From Streptomyces sp. Y2F8-2 (GTDB lineage: Bacteria > Actinomycetota > Actinomycetes > Streptomycetales > Streptomycetaceae): 64,000 bases of DNA. The translations under genes were made by a program, and so were the position numbers. This document shows positions 24,413-32,228 of the stretch, piece after piece; position 1 is the stretch's first letter; the number at the start of each line of letters is the position of its first letter. The notes under the pieces were generated by a model. That model saw only the letters and a list, made by a program, of their open reading frames with translations, was not told the DNA's origin and did not search any database. The stretch lies in the NCBI RefSeq assembly GCF_014905555.1, contig NZ_BNGS01000005.1, forward strand, positions 248,001 through 312,000, read 5' to 3'.

Positions 24413-26092
24413 TCAGGCGGACGCCTCGGCGCGGATGCGGCGCAGGCGGTGCATGACGTCGTTGGTGCCGCGGCCGAAGTAGTCGTGCAGGAGCCGGTAC
24501 TCCTCGTACAAGCGGTCGTAGGCGGCGGCGCGGTCCGGGTCCGGCTGATACACGCCCCGGTCGGCCTTGCCCATGGAACGGGAGGCGGCCTGGATGTCGG
24601 GGTACGCCCCCGCGGCCACTGCCGCGTGCATCGCCGCGCCGAGAGCGGGGCCCTGTGCGGAGCCGATGACGCCGAGGGGACGGCGGGTGACGTCCGCGTA
24701 GATCTGCATCAGCAGTGCGTTCTTCGTCAGTCCGCCCGCGATGATCAGCTCGTCGACCGGCACGCCGGACGACTCGAAGGCCTCGATGATGGTCCGGGTG
24801 CCGAACGCGGTGGCCTCCAGCAGCGCCCGGTAGACGTCCTCCGGCTGGGTCGACAGCGTCAGCCCCACGACCACACCGCTCAGTTCGTGATCGACCAGCA
24901 CCGAGCGGTTGCCGCTGTGCCAGTCCAGCGCGACCAGACCGTGTTCACCGACCTGCTGTCGGGCCGCGAGCGCCGTCAGATGCTCGTGCGCGTTGCGGCC
25001 CAGTGCGGCGGCCTGTTCGGCGTACTCGACGGGCAGGCCGGTGCGCACGAACCAGCCGAAGATGTCACCGACGCCGCTCTGCCCGGCCTCATAGCCCCAC
25101 AGTCCGGGCAGGATGCCCCCGTCGACGACACCGCACATGCCCGGCACCGTGCCGTGCTGGTCGGAGCTCATCACGTGGCAGGTGGACGTGCCCATGATGG
25201 CCACCATCTGGCCCGGCTCCACCGCGCCGGCGGCGGGCGCCGTCACATGGGCGTCGACGTTGCCCACGCACACCGCGATGCCCTCCGGCAGACCTGTCCA
25301 CGCCGCCGCCTCGGCCGTCAGCTGCCCGGCCCTCGCTCCCAACGCACCGATCGGGTGCTCGAGTTTCTCCGTCACGAAGTCGGCGAAGCCGGGGTTGAGT
25401 GCTTCCAGATAGGCACGGGAGGGGTAGGCGCCGTCCTGGTACTGGCCCTTGTAACCGGCGGTGCAGGCGTTGCGGACGTACGTCCCGCACAGCTGCCAGA
25501 CGATCCAGTCCGCCGCCTCCAGCCACCGCCCGGTGCGGCGGTAGACCTCCGGGTCCTCCTCCAGCACCTGCAGCGCCTTGGCGAACTCCCACTCCGAAGA
25601 GATCTTCCCGCCGTACCGCTCCAGCCACGGCTCCTTGCGCTCGGCGGCCAGCGCCGTGATCCGGTCGGCCTGAGCCTGGGCGGCGTGGTGCTTCCACAGC
25701 TTGACGTAGGCGTGCGGACGGCCGGTGTACTCGGGCAGCTCGCACAGCGGCGTGCCGTCCGCGAGCACCGGCAGCACCGTGCACGCGGTGAAGTCCGTGC
25801 CGATGCCGATGACCTGCTCCGGCCGCACACCGGCGGCTGCGAGCGCCGCCGGCACCGCGTGGCGCAGCACGTCGACGTAGTCCGACGGCACCTGCAGGGC
25901 CCAGTCGGGAGGCAGCCGGGTACCGTCCGGCAGCTCCCGGTCAAGGACCGCGTGCCGGTACTCGTGCTCGGCCGTTCCCAATTCCTCGCCGTCGCGCACC
26001 TGGACCACCACGGCCCGTCCGGACAGCGTCCCGAAGTCGACTCCTACGACGCAGGGTTCCAGGTTCCCCGCCGTCTCGTCTCCGGCGTTCAT
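24413..26092 (-). CDS. araB: Ribulokinase
   Basis: 559 residues, FGGY kinase family; it phosphorylates L-ribulose with ATP. The N-terminal VVGVDFGTLSGRAVVV is the phosphate-1 motif, VIGIGTDFTACTVLPV the second conserved strand, and DELIIAGGLTKNALLMQIYA the adenosine-binding region near the C-terminus. GAGGGAGG precedes ATG 26092. It is the first gene of araB-araA-araD and follows the sugar transporter on the same strand after a hairpin. Regulation probably acts at the palindrome 27-38 bases upstream. Confidence 0.96.
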   Translation of the reverse strand: MNAGDETAGNLEPCVVGVDFGTLSGRAVVVQVRDGEELGTAEHEYRHAVLDRELPDGTRLPPDWALQVPSDYVDVLRHAVPAALAAAGVRPEQVIGIGTDFTACTVLPVLADGTPLCELPEYTGRPHAYVKLWKHHAAQAQADRITALAAERKEPWLERYGGKISSEWEFAKALQVLEEDPEVYRRTGRWLEAADWIVWQLCGTYVRNACTAGYKGQYQDGAYPSRAYLEALNPGFADFVTEKLEHPIGALGARAGQLTAEAAAWTGLPEGIAVCVGNVDAHVTAPAAGAVEPGQMVAIMGTSTCHVMSSDQHGTVPGMCGVVDGGILPGLWGYEAGQSGVGDIFGWFVRTGLPVEYAEQAAALGRNAHEHLTALAARQQVGEHGLVALDWHSGNRSVLVDHELSGVVVGLTLSTQPEDVYRALLEATAFGTRTIIEAFESSGVPVDELIIAGGLTKNALLMQIYADVTRRPLGVIGSAQGPALGAAMHAAVAAGAYPDIQAASRSMGKADRGVYQPDPDRAAAYDRLYEEYRLLHDYFGRGTNDVMHRLRRIRAEASA

Positions 26093-26118
26093 GATCAGCC
26101 TCCCTCACACAGAGATAT

Positions 26119-26130
26119 TCGATATATCGA
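26119..26130. promoter_or_regulatory. Palindrome in the araB leader
   Basis: TCGATATATCGA, a perfect 12-bp palindrome in an AT-rich patch 27 bases upstream of the araB start. It does not resemble the LacI-type sites at 31617 and 32053, so a second regulator (for example GntR-like) may control araBAD. It is an operator candidate only. Confidence 0.4.
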
Positions 26131-26293
26131 TCACTGTTCGATCTCCTGAAGACACCAAGGCGGCACCTGCGTCCGGATCGGCGGAGTCGACCGACATGCT
26201 GAGCGGGTCCGTGGAAGTCCGCGGGGGCGCCGGCGTCCCGAACAGACGCGGGGAACTGCGCGGCCGGCCACGGACGGCCCCGGTTTTCGCACT

Positions 26294-26310
26294 GCGCTCC
26301 AGCGGAGCGC
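26294..26310 (-). terminator. Hairpin after the ABC permease gene
   Basis: GCGCTCC (26294-26300), loop AGC, GGAGCGC (26304-26310): a perfect 7-bp stem abutting the permease stop codon at 26311-26313. On the transcript a short A-rich stretch follows rather than a U-tract. It probably ends or attenuates the transporter transcript ahead of araB. Confidence 0.5.
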
Positions 26311-27330
26311 TCAGCCCCGGCTCCTGCCGAAGTAGCGTGCGCGCACCCGGTCGAGAAGGATGGCCACGCCTAGGACCGCTCCCTGCACCACCTGCTGGTC
26401 GTACGGGCTGACCTTGAGCGCGAGCAGGCCGTTGGTGATGAACTCCAGCAGGATCGCGCCGGCCGCGATGCCGGCGATACGGCCCTCGCCACCGGAGAGC
26501 GACATCCCGCCGACCACCGCGGCGGCGATCGCCGTCAGTTCCCAGCCCGCGCCGACCGAGGGGTCGGCCACATTCATGCGGCCGATCACCAGGATGCCGA
26601 CCACACCGGCCAACGCGGCGCTGGCGACGTAGGTGGACGTGATCCGGCGGGCGGTGGGGATGCCGGCCAGCCGGGCGGCTTCCTTGTTGCCGCCGACCGC
26701 GTAGATCTGCCGGCCCACGTAGGTGCGCTCCAGCACGAACCACGCGATGGCGGCCGCTCCCACGAAGAACAGTGCGGGGACCGGTACTTCACCGATGTAG
26801 TACTGGCTCAGGTTGCTGAACAGCGGGTCGAGGTTGTTGATGGGCGAGCCGCTGGTGATGGCGAGCGCCAGGCCCTGCGCGACGGTGTAGGTGACCAGGG
26901 TGATCACGAAGGGCGGCACATTGAGGCGGGTGACCATGATGCCGTGCCAGAGGCCGACGCCGGCGGTGATCACCAGGGTGAGCAGGATGGCGAGGGGCGC
27001 GGGCATGCCCTCGCTCACGTTCATCCAGGCGGCGAGGATGCCGGCCAGGCCGGCCAGCGCGCCCACCGACAGGTCGATGCCACCGGTCAGGATGACCAGC
27101 GACTCGCCGATCGCCAGGATGCCGACCTGCGCCAGGTCGCGGCCCATCACCTGGAGGTTGCCCACCGCGGTGTAGGTGTCCGCGTTGGCCGCGATCCCGA
27201 CGAACACCAGCACGCAGGCGATGATGACGCCCGCCTCCGGGGAGGCGGCGAGCTTGCGGGCGAGGCTCGATATGGCCGGGCGCGACTGCGGCGCGGCCTC
27301 CTCGGGGGCGAGCGTGCTCTGCGCGCTCAT
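26311..27330 (-). CDS. Sugar ABC transporter permease (ribose/arabinose type)
   Basis: 339 residues with about nine or ten hydrophobic segments. It starts at ATG 27330 inside the stop of the ATPase gene (ATGA), so the two are coupled. ILAIGESLVILTGGIDLSVGA and AAVVGGMSLSGGEGRIAGI are signatures of the RbsC/AraH/XylH permease family. The C-terminus ends in a short basic tail. It works as a homodimer in the membrane with the double-domain ATPase and the lipoprotein encoded just upstream. L-arabinose is the likely substrate, inferred from the araBAD neighbour. Confidence 0.9.
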   Translation of the reverse strand: MSAQSTLAPEEAAPQSRPAISSLARKLAASPEAGVIIACVLVFVGIAANADTYTAVGNLQVMGRDLAQVGILAIGESLVILTGGIDLSVGALAGLAGILAAWMNVSEGMPAPLAILLTLVITAGVGLWHGIMVTRLNVPPFVITLVTYTVAQGLALAITSGSPINNLDPLFSNLSQYYIGEVPVPALFFVGAAAIAWFVLERTYVGRQIYAVGGNKEAARLAGIPTARRITSTYVASAALAGVVGILVIGRMNVADPSVGAGWELTAIAAAVVGGMSLSGGEGRIAGIAAGAILLEFITNGLLALKVSPYDQQVVQGAVLGVAILLDRVRARYFGRSRG

Positions 27331-28907
27331 GCTGTGGCTCCGTTCGTGAGGTGTTCCTGGTCGGGCAGTTCCGGGGTGAGGGCGGACGTTCCGGCCGCGG
27401 CCGTCATGATCCGTTCCTTGGTGGCGTCGACCCGGTCGATGACGGTGGCGACCCGCCCGTGGTTCATCACCGCGATGCGGTGGCAGATCCACAGCAGTTC
27501 CTCCAGTTCGGAGGAGGCGACCACCACGCCCATGCCCTCCTGGGCCGCCCGGTCGATCAGTTGGTAGATCTCCGCCTTCGCGCCGACGTCCACGCCGCGG
27601 GTCGGCTCGTCGAGCAGCAGCAGGCGCGGCTGCGCGGCGAAGGCGCGGCCGAAGATGGCGCGCTGCTGGTTGCCGCCGGACAGCGAGCCGATCGGCTGCT
27701 CCACCGACTGCATCCGCACGTTGACGTTCTCGGTGATCCTCCGCGCCTCGGCGCGTTCCCGGCCCGGCCCGAGCAGGCCACGAGTACTGATCCGCTTGAG
27801 CACCGAGACGACGACGTTGGACCGGATCGACGCGAACAGCACCAGCGACTGTTCCTTGCGGTCCTCGGGGATCAGCGCGATCCCGGCCGCCACGCCGTCA
27901 CCCGCGCCCCGCGGGTGGTAGGCCTCGCCGCCCAGCAGCATCCGGCCGCCCGTCGAGGGCTGCGCGCCCGCGATCGTGTGGACCAGACGGCTGCGGCCCG
28001 AGCCCATCAGCCCGGCCACGCCGAGGATCTCGCCCTCGCGCACCTCCAGGTCGACCGGTCCGAGACCGTCCGCGGTCAGGCCCTCGACCTGCAGCAGGAT
28101 CGGGCTCGACGCCGGCGGCGCCTTCGGCTCGCCCTGCGCGACCTCTCCGCCGACCATCTCCCGGATCAGCCGCTCCTCGCTGGCCTCCGCGGGTTCGAGG
28201 TCGGCCACCAGCCGCCCGTTGCGCAGCACCAGGACGCGGTCACTGATGTCCCGCACCTCGTCCAGGCGGTGCCCGATGAACAGCACCGTGCCGCCGCGTT
28301 CGGCCAGTTGCCGGGCCAGGCCCAGCACCATCTCGGCCTCGACGGGGCCCAGTGAGGAGGTCGGCTCGTCCAGGATCAGCAGCTTGGGCTCACGGCCCCA
28401 GGCCTTGGCGATCTCGATCATCTGCCGGGTCGGCACCGGAAGGGTGCGCACCTCCCGGCTGACCGGGATCGTCTCGGCGGACAGGCCGATCTCCGCCAGC
28501 ATCGCCTCAGCCTCGGCCCGCTGCGCCGCACGGTCCACCAGAAGCCGCCGCTTCGACTGCCGCGGGCGGCGGCCCAGCAGCAGGTTCTCCGCCACCGAGA
28601 GCTGGCCGACCAGGGGGAACTCCTGGGAGACCATGGCGATGCCGAGTTGTCCCGCCGCCTCGGTTGACCCCGGGACGAGGGGTTCGCCGTCGATCAGGAT
28701 CTCGCCGCCGTCCCGGTGGACCGAGCCGGCGAGTGTGCCCATCAGCGTGGACTTCCCGGCGCCGTTCTCGCCGACCACGCCGATCACCTGCCCGGCGTAG
28801 AGGTCGAGCTCCGGCAGGTCGAGGACGCGCACCGGCCCGTAGGACTTGTGCACCCCCCGCAGCCGCGCGGTGATCGCGCGGCCCTGGGCGTTCTTCGTGG
28901 CCGTCAT
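27327..28907 (-). CDS. Sugar ABC transporter ATP-binding protein (AraG/RbsA type)
   Basis: 526 residues with two fused ABC domains. The first has Walker A GENGAGKST, Walker B LLILDEPTSSL and a degenerate signature (LPVPTRQMIEIAKAW). The second has the usual weak P-loop GLMGSGRSR, full signature SLSGGNQQRA and LLLLDEPTRGVDVG. This is typical of carbohydrate importers of the RbsA/AraG/MglA class. The start at ATG 28907 lies two bases after the lipoprotein stop, and its own stop overlaps the permease start. Confidence 0.92.
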   Translation of the reverse strand: MTATKNAQGRAITARLRGVHKSYGPVRVLDLPELDLYAGQVIGVVGENGAGKSTLMGTLAGSVHRDGGEILIDGEPLVPGSTEAAGQLGIAMVSQEFPLVGQLSVAENLLLGRRPRQSKRRLLVDRAAQRAEAEAMLAEIGLSAETIPVSREVRTLPVPTRQMIEIAKAWGREPKLLILDEPTSSLGPVEAEMVLGLARQLAERGGTVLFIGHRLDEVRDISDRVLVLRNGRLVADLEPAEASEERLIREMVGGEVAQGEPKAPPASSPILLQVEGLTADGLGPVDLEVREGEILGVAGLMGSGRSRLVHTIAGAQPSTGGRMLLGGEAYHPRGAGDGVAAGIALIPEDRKEQSLVLFASIRSNVVVSVLKRISTRGLLGPGRERAEARRITENVNVRMQSVEQPIGSLSGGNQQRAIFGRAFAAQPRLLLLDEPTRGVDVGAKAEIYQLIDRAAQEGMGVVVASSELEELLWICHRIAVMNHGRVATVIDRVDATKERIMTAAAGTSALTPELPDQEHLTNGATA

Positions 28908-28909
28908 GC

Positions 28910-30061
28910 TCAGCCGATCCCGAGCTGCGACTCGAGGGACTGGTACGCGCTCAGGTCGGACTTGGTGACCAGACCCACGCCGGAGCTCAGCGTCGAGCCG
29001 TCCTTCTCCAGGTAGGGCTTGACGATCGCCATCGTCTGGTCCTTGCCCAGCACCTTCTCCGCGGCCAGGATGTACGCCCCGGTGTAGCCCTGCTGGTAGG
29101 GCATCTGCACCACGGTGCCGGAGATGACGCCGGACTGGATGAACTTCAGCGTCTGCGCGTCGGAGTCGTCCGACACGATGTGCACCGAAGAAGTCTTGCC
29201 GGCCGAGGTCACCGCCTGCGCCAGCGCGGGACCGTCGTAGGAGTAAACCCCGTACAGGCCGTTGACGTCGGGGTTGTTGGCGAGGATGGTCTCCGCGTCG
29301 GAGGTGGCGGTGCTGGCCTGCAGGTTGTCGTTGACCTTCTGCGCGACCGTGATCTGGGTGCCCTTGAGCGCGTCCTCGAAGCCCTGGATGCGCTGAGTGG
29401 CGTTCGACGCGGTGAGCGAGCCGACCAGGATCGCCACCTTGCCCTTGCCGCCCAGCACCTGCTTCATCGCGGTGCCCGCCTGGAATCCGGCGGTGTAGTT
29501 CGGTGTGCCCAGGTAGAGCGAGGCGGCGTCGGTGCCCGGCAGCGGCGAGTCGATCGCGAGGACGTCGATGCCCTTCTGGACGTCGGTGTGGATGGTCCCC
29601 GCGGCCGAGGTCGGGTCGATCGCCGAGATCGAGTAGCCGGTCACGCCCTGCGAGCGAAGGGTCTCCAGCTCCGAGTTCTGTTCCGTCAACTTGCCGTTGG
29701 GCGGGGCGAAGTAGGTGCACTTGCTCTTCGCGAGGCCGAGGTCGGAGCAACCCTTGAGGAAGCCGACCTGACCGGCCTTCCAGTAGTCGGCGGCCACGTT
29801 CACGACCATCGCGATGTCGACCTTGGACAGGTCCTTGCCGGCCAGCGCGGACTTCAGCGCCGCGTCGAGCTTGGCGAGGTTCGCCTGGTTGAAGGTGACC
29901 GAACCGGCGAGCGCGACCGGGGCCGCGGCGCCTGCCGAGCCGGAGGCGGCCGGGGTGGAGGCGTCGGAGCCGCCGGCGTTCTTGGAGCAGGCGGCGGCGG
30001 TGAGCGAGATGAGCACCGCGGTCGCGGCGGCAACGGTGCGGGACCTTCTGGTACGGAACAT
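28910..30061 (-). CDS. Sugar-binding lipoprotein of the ABC transporter
   Basis: 383 residues. ATG 30061 is chosen because a lipoprotein signal follows at once: MFRTRRSRT, a hydrophobic core and the lipobox LTAAAC with Cys near 24, then a Gly/Ser/Ala-rich tether. The mature part is a type I periplasmic-binding fold: VDIAMVVNVAADYWKAGQVG, TGYSISAIDPTSAAG, GTVVQMPYQQGYTGAYI. It captures sugar outside the cell for the permease-ATPase encoded downstream in the same operon. L-arabinose or arabino-oligomers are expected from the neighbourhood. Confidence 0.9.
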   Translation of the reverse strand: MFRTRRSRTVAAATAVLISLTAAACSKNAGGSDASTPAASGSAGAAAPVALAGSVTFNQANLAKLDAALKSALAGKDLSKVDIAMVVNVAADYWKAGQVGFLKGCSDLGLAKSKCTYFAPPNGKLTEQNSELETLRSQGVTGYSISAIDPTSAAGTIHTDVQKGIDVLAIDSPLPGTDAASLYLGTPNYTAGFQAGTAMKQVLGGKGKVAILVGSLTASNATQRIQGFEDALKGTQITVAQKVNDNLQASTATSDAETILANNPDVNGLYGVYSYDGPALAQAVTSAGKTSSVHIVSDDSDAQTLKFIQSGVISGTVVQMPYQQGYTGAYILAAEKVLGKDQTMAIVKPYLEKDGSTLSSGVGLVTKSDLSAYQSLESQLGIG

Positions 30062-30511
30062 CGTTGATCGGCGCCCTTCTAGGCGTGTCGGGGTCGGAGA
30101 TCCCACGGCCGGGAGCGGCTGTGGGCAGGTCGGGGATGGCTGGGTCACGGCCCGTCCGCGGACCGGCCGAGGCATGCCGGTGCCTGGGATGCGGGGTGAT
30201 GCGGGGGGATGCGGGGGTGCGTGCTGGTCCCTCCGGAGCGGTAGGTGCCGGAGGGGGCGGTTGTCGCCGAGTCGGGCGCCCGGCCGTGATGATCGCGGCG
30301 GGGCGGGCGGACGGCGGTGCGGGAATGCCTGACGGTAAGTCAGGTCTTGGGGGCCGACCGCTCGGGGCGGTGGCCTGGGTGAAGCTGCCGCGACCGGCAG
30401 GTCACGCGCAACGGGCCCTGTTGATCGGGGAGTTGATGACGTGGCGTGTGGCCACAGCCGGATCGCCGGCGGTCACGCTAACGGGGAGCAGCCCATGTCG
30501 GACTTCCTTTT
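30062..30511. other. Intergenic region between lacI and the transporter operon
   Basis: 450 bases upstream of the transporter. It holds three perfect-to-near-perfect 10-bp tandem units (GATGCGGGGT, GATGCGGGGG, GATGCGGGGG) at 30188-30217. A half-site, CGTTAGCG on the minus strand near 30475-30482, matches only the left half of the LacI-type operators found at 31617 and 32053. No gene is visible. Confidence 0.4.
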
Positions 30512-31543
30512 TCAGTGTCGGGGGCGGGTCGCCGAGGTGCGCACCACAAGAGTGGGCGGGATGACGATGTGCGGTGTCCCGGCGGCTGCCGGGAGCCCCG
30601 CGTCGGGGTCGCCGACGATCTCGATCAGCGCACGCAGGGCGCGTCTGCCGAGTTCGTCGAAGTCCTGGCGGACGCTGGTCAGTGACGGGCCGAAGTACTC
30701 GGTCTCCGGCATGTCGTCGAAGCCGACGACGCTGATGTCCTCGGGCACCCGGCGCCCGGCCTGTTGCAGGGCCCGCAGCAGGCCGAGGGCCATGTGGTCG
30801 TTGGCGCAGAACACCGCGGTGACATCCGGGTCGGCGGCGATTCGATGACCGAGCTCGTATCCGGTGCGGGCCGTCCAGTCGGCACCGGCCAGTGGTTCGG
30901 TCACCGGAGCACCCCGCTTCTCCAGGGCGCTGCGCCAACCGGCCTCGCGCTCCTGCGCGTCGAGCCAGGAACGCGGCCCGAGCAGGTGGTGCACCGTGCG
31001 ATGGCCGAGGTCGAGCAGGTAGTTGGTGGCGAGTTCGGCACCCGTCTCGTTGTCCACGGCGACCGAGGCCAGCTCGGTGTGGGTGCCACAGCCGACCGCG
31101 ACCAGGGGCACGTCCGGCGGTACGTTCGCCAGTGCGCCGACCGCTGCGGTCTGCGGCGCGATGACGATGATTCCCTCGACGCCCTGAGCGCGGAGCCGGT
31201 CGACGGCGTCCAGCACCGAACGCCGATCGAGCGTGCCGACCGCGGCCACGGTGACGAAGTACTCGTGCTGTCTGGCCGCCTGCTCGATGCCGTAGAGCAT
31301 GCAAGCCGGCCCGTACAGCGTGGTGTTGAAGCTGATCACACCCAGGGTGTGGGTGCGGCGCGTCGCCAGGGTGCGGGCGGCGGCGTTGGGGCGGTAGCCG
31401 AGTTCCCGGACGGCGGCAAGTACCCGCTCCCGGGTGGCGGGTCGCACATTCGGGTGGTCGTTGAGGACCCGCGAGACGGTCTGGTGCGAGACACCCGCGA
31501 TCCGGGCCACGTCCGCCATCACCGGTGCACGATCCCCGTCCAT
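30512..31543 (-). CDS. LacI-family regulator of the arabinose genes
   Basis: 343 residues. The N-terminal HTH (MADVARIAGVSHQTVSRVLN, then VRPATRERVLAAV with hinge helix RTLATRRTHTLGV) is classical LacI. The remainder is a periplasmic-binding-type sensor domain ending SVVGFDDMPETEYFGPSLTS and VRQDFDELGRRALRAL. It sits directly upstream of the sugar transporter. A 20-bp palindrome of LacI type lies 74 bases before its start, and a matching one lies before the GH54 gene. Repression relieved by arabinose or a derivative is inferred. Confidence 0.9.
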   Translation of the reverse strand: MDGDRAPVMADVARIAGVSHQTVSRVLNDHPNVRPATRERVLAAVRELGYRPNAAARTLATRRTHTLGVISFNTTLYGPACMLYGIEQAARQHEYFVTVAAVGTLDRRSVLDAVDRLRAQGVEGIIVIAPQTAAVGALANVPPDVPLVAVGCGTHTELASVAVDNETGAELATNYLLDLGHRTVHHLLGPRSWLDAQEREAGWRSALEKRGAPVTEPLAGADWTARTGYELGHRIAADPDVTAVFCANDHMALGLLRALQQAGRRVPEDISVVGFDDMPETEYFGPSLTSVRQDFDELGRRALRALIEIVGDPDAGLPAAAGTPHIVIPPTLVVRTSATRPRH

Positions 31544-31616
31544 GCCTCCACCTCCTCACGTGCCATGAATGTTTCCGATCGGGTGCTTCTCCGGTGGGAG
31601 CCAGCGCGCCGTGGGG

Positions 31617-31636
31617 AATTGTTAGCGCACACAATT
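31617..31636. promoter_or_regulatory. LacI-type operator upstream of lacI
   Basis: AATTGTTAGCGCACACAATT: an imperfect palindrome around a GCGC centre, with eight of ten positions paired. It is nearly the same as 32053-32072 and stands 74 bases upstream of the lacI start. The GCGC centre with TTGT/ACAA flanks is typical of operators for LacI-family repressors in Streptomyces. Autoregulation is inferred. Confidence 0.65.
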
Positions 31637-31805
31637 CGGCGGGGTCAAGGCTCCCCAACTGGTCACTCCCGGACTTGTCCGACAGCGTTGTCAAACCCTT
31701 CAGGACCCACCTGAGCTGCGAAGTCAAACTCCGCAGCAGCCCCACTGGGCACGTGGTCGCACGCCGAAGCGAACCAAGTTCACAGCTTCTGTTTCCACAC
31801 TCTTG

Positions 31806-31818
31806 ACTGTTCAACAGT
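31806..31818. promoter_or_regulatory. 13-bp palindrome between the two operators
   Basis: ACTGTTCAACAGT, perfectly symmetrical about the central C. It lies midway between lacI and the GH54 gene and differs from the LacI-type sites. It may bind another regulator. Confidence 0.3.
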
Positions 31819-32052
31819 GTTGACCGCCTGTTCATCCGAGCGTAAAAAGACGGAGTCGCGAGACCGGTCGATCACCCCCCGACTGCGCGAGAACGGCACA
31901 TGTACGGCCCCCAGCTCCCGACCGGTCTGCCGTTCCGACCTGCTGCGTCACCCCGGCACGTGGGCTCTCGAACAGAGCAGCACGTACTCCGGCCGTATCC
32001 CCCTGCCCCCCTTCCCTTAGAGCTCGGATGAGTGACGGCATCCGACAGCCTC

Positions 32053-32072
32053 GATTGTTAGCGCCCACAATC
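32053..32072. promoter_or_regulatory. LacI-type operator upstream of the GH54 gene
   Basis: GATTGTTAGCGCCCACAATC, palindromic about its GCGC-like centre and sharing GTTAGCGC and CACAAT with the site at 31617. It lies 156 bases before the start of the secreted arabinofuranosidase, placing that gene in the same regulon as lacI and probably the transporter. Confidence 0.65.
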
Positions 32073-32228
32073 CCCTGCTGAACGGGTGGCGAGGCCGCGT
32101 TCAGCGCCGACGCCGTACCCCCGGCGGCAGTCCCCGGATGTGCACATCACCGCATACCGGATCCCCCCCTTGCTCCCTGCGCACCTGGCGCCGGGCCAGA
32201 GAAGAACGCAAGACGGAAGAGGTTCACA

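Larger units (their letters stand above)
31544..32228. other. Divergent control region between lacI and the GH54 gene
   Basis: 685 bases without a gene. It contains two LacI-type operators (31617-31636 and 32053-32072) and a 13-bp palindrome ACTGTTCAACAGT (31806-31818) embedded in TTGACTGTTCAACAGTGTTG. The rest shows no coding character. An AAGAGG ribosome-binding stretch lies at 32217-32222 for the GH54 gene. Confidence 0.45.

Noticed and set aside
23087..26149. 1020-codon plus-strand frame opposite araA-araB
   Set aside because: Composition is that of a reverse-strand shadow; the minus strand encodes two unmistakable enzymes.
30188..30217. CRISPR-like array
   Set aside because: The units are contiguous 10-base repeats without spacers; no CRISPR array or cas gene is present anywhere in the window.
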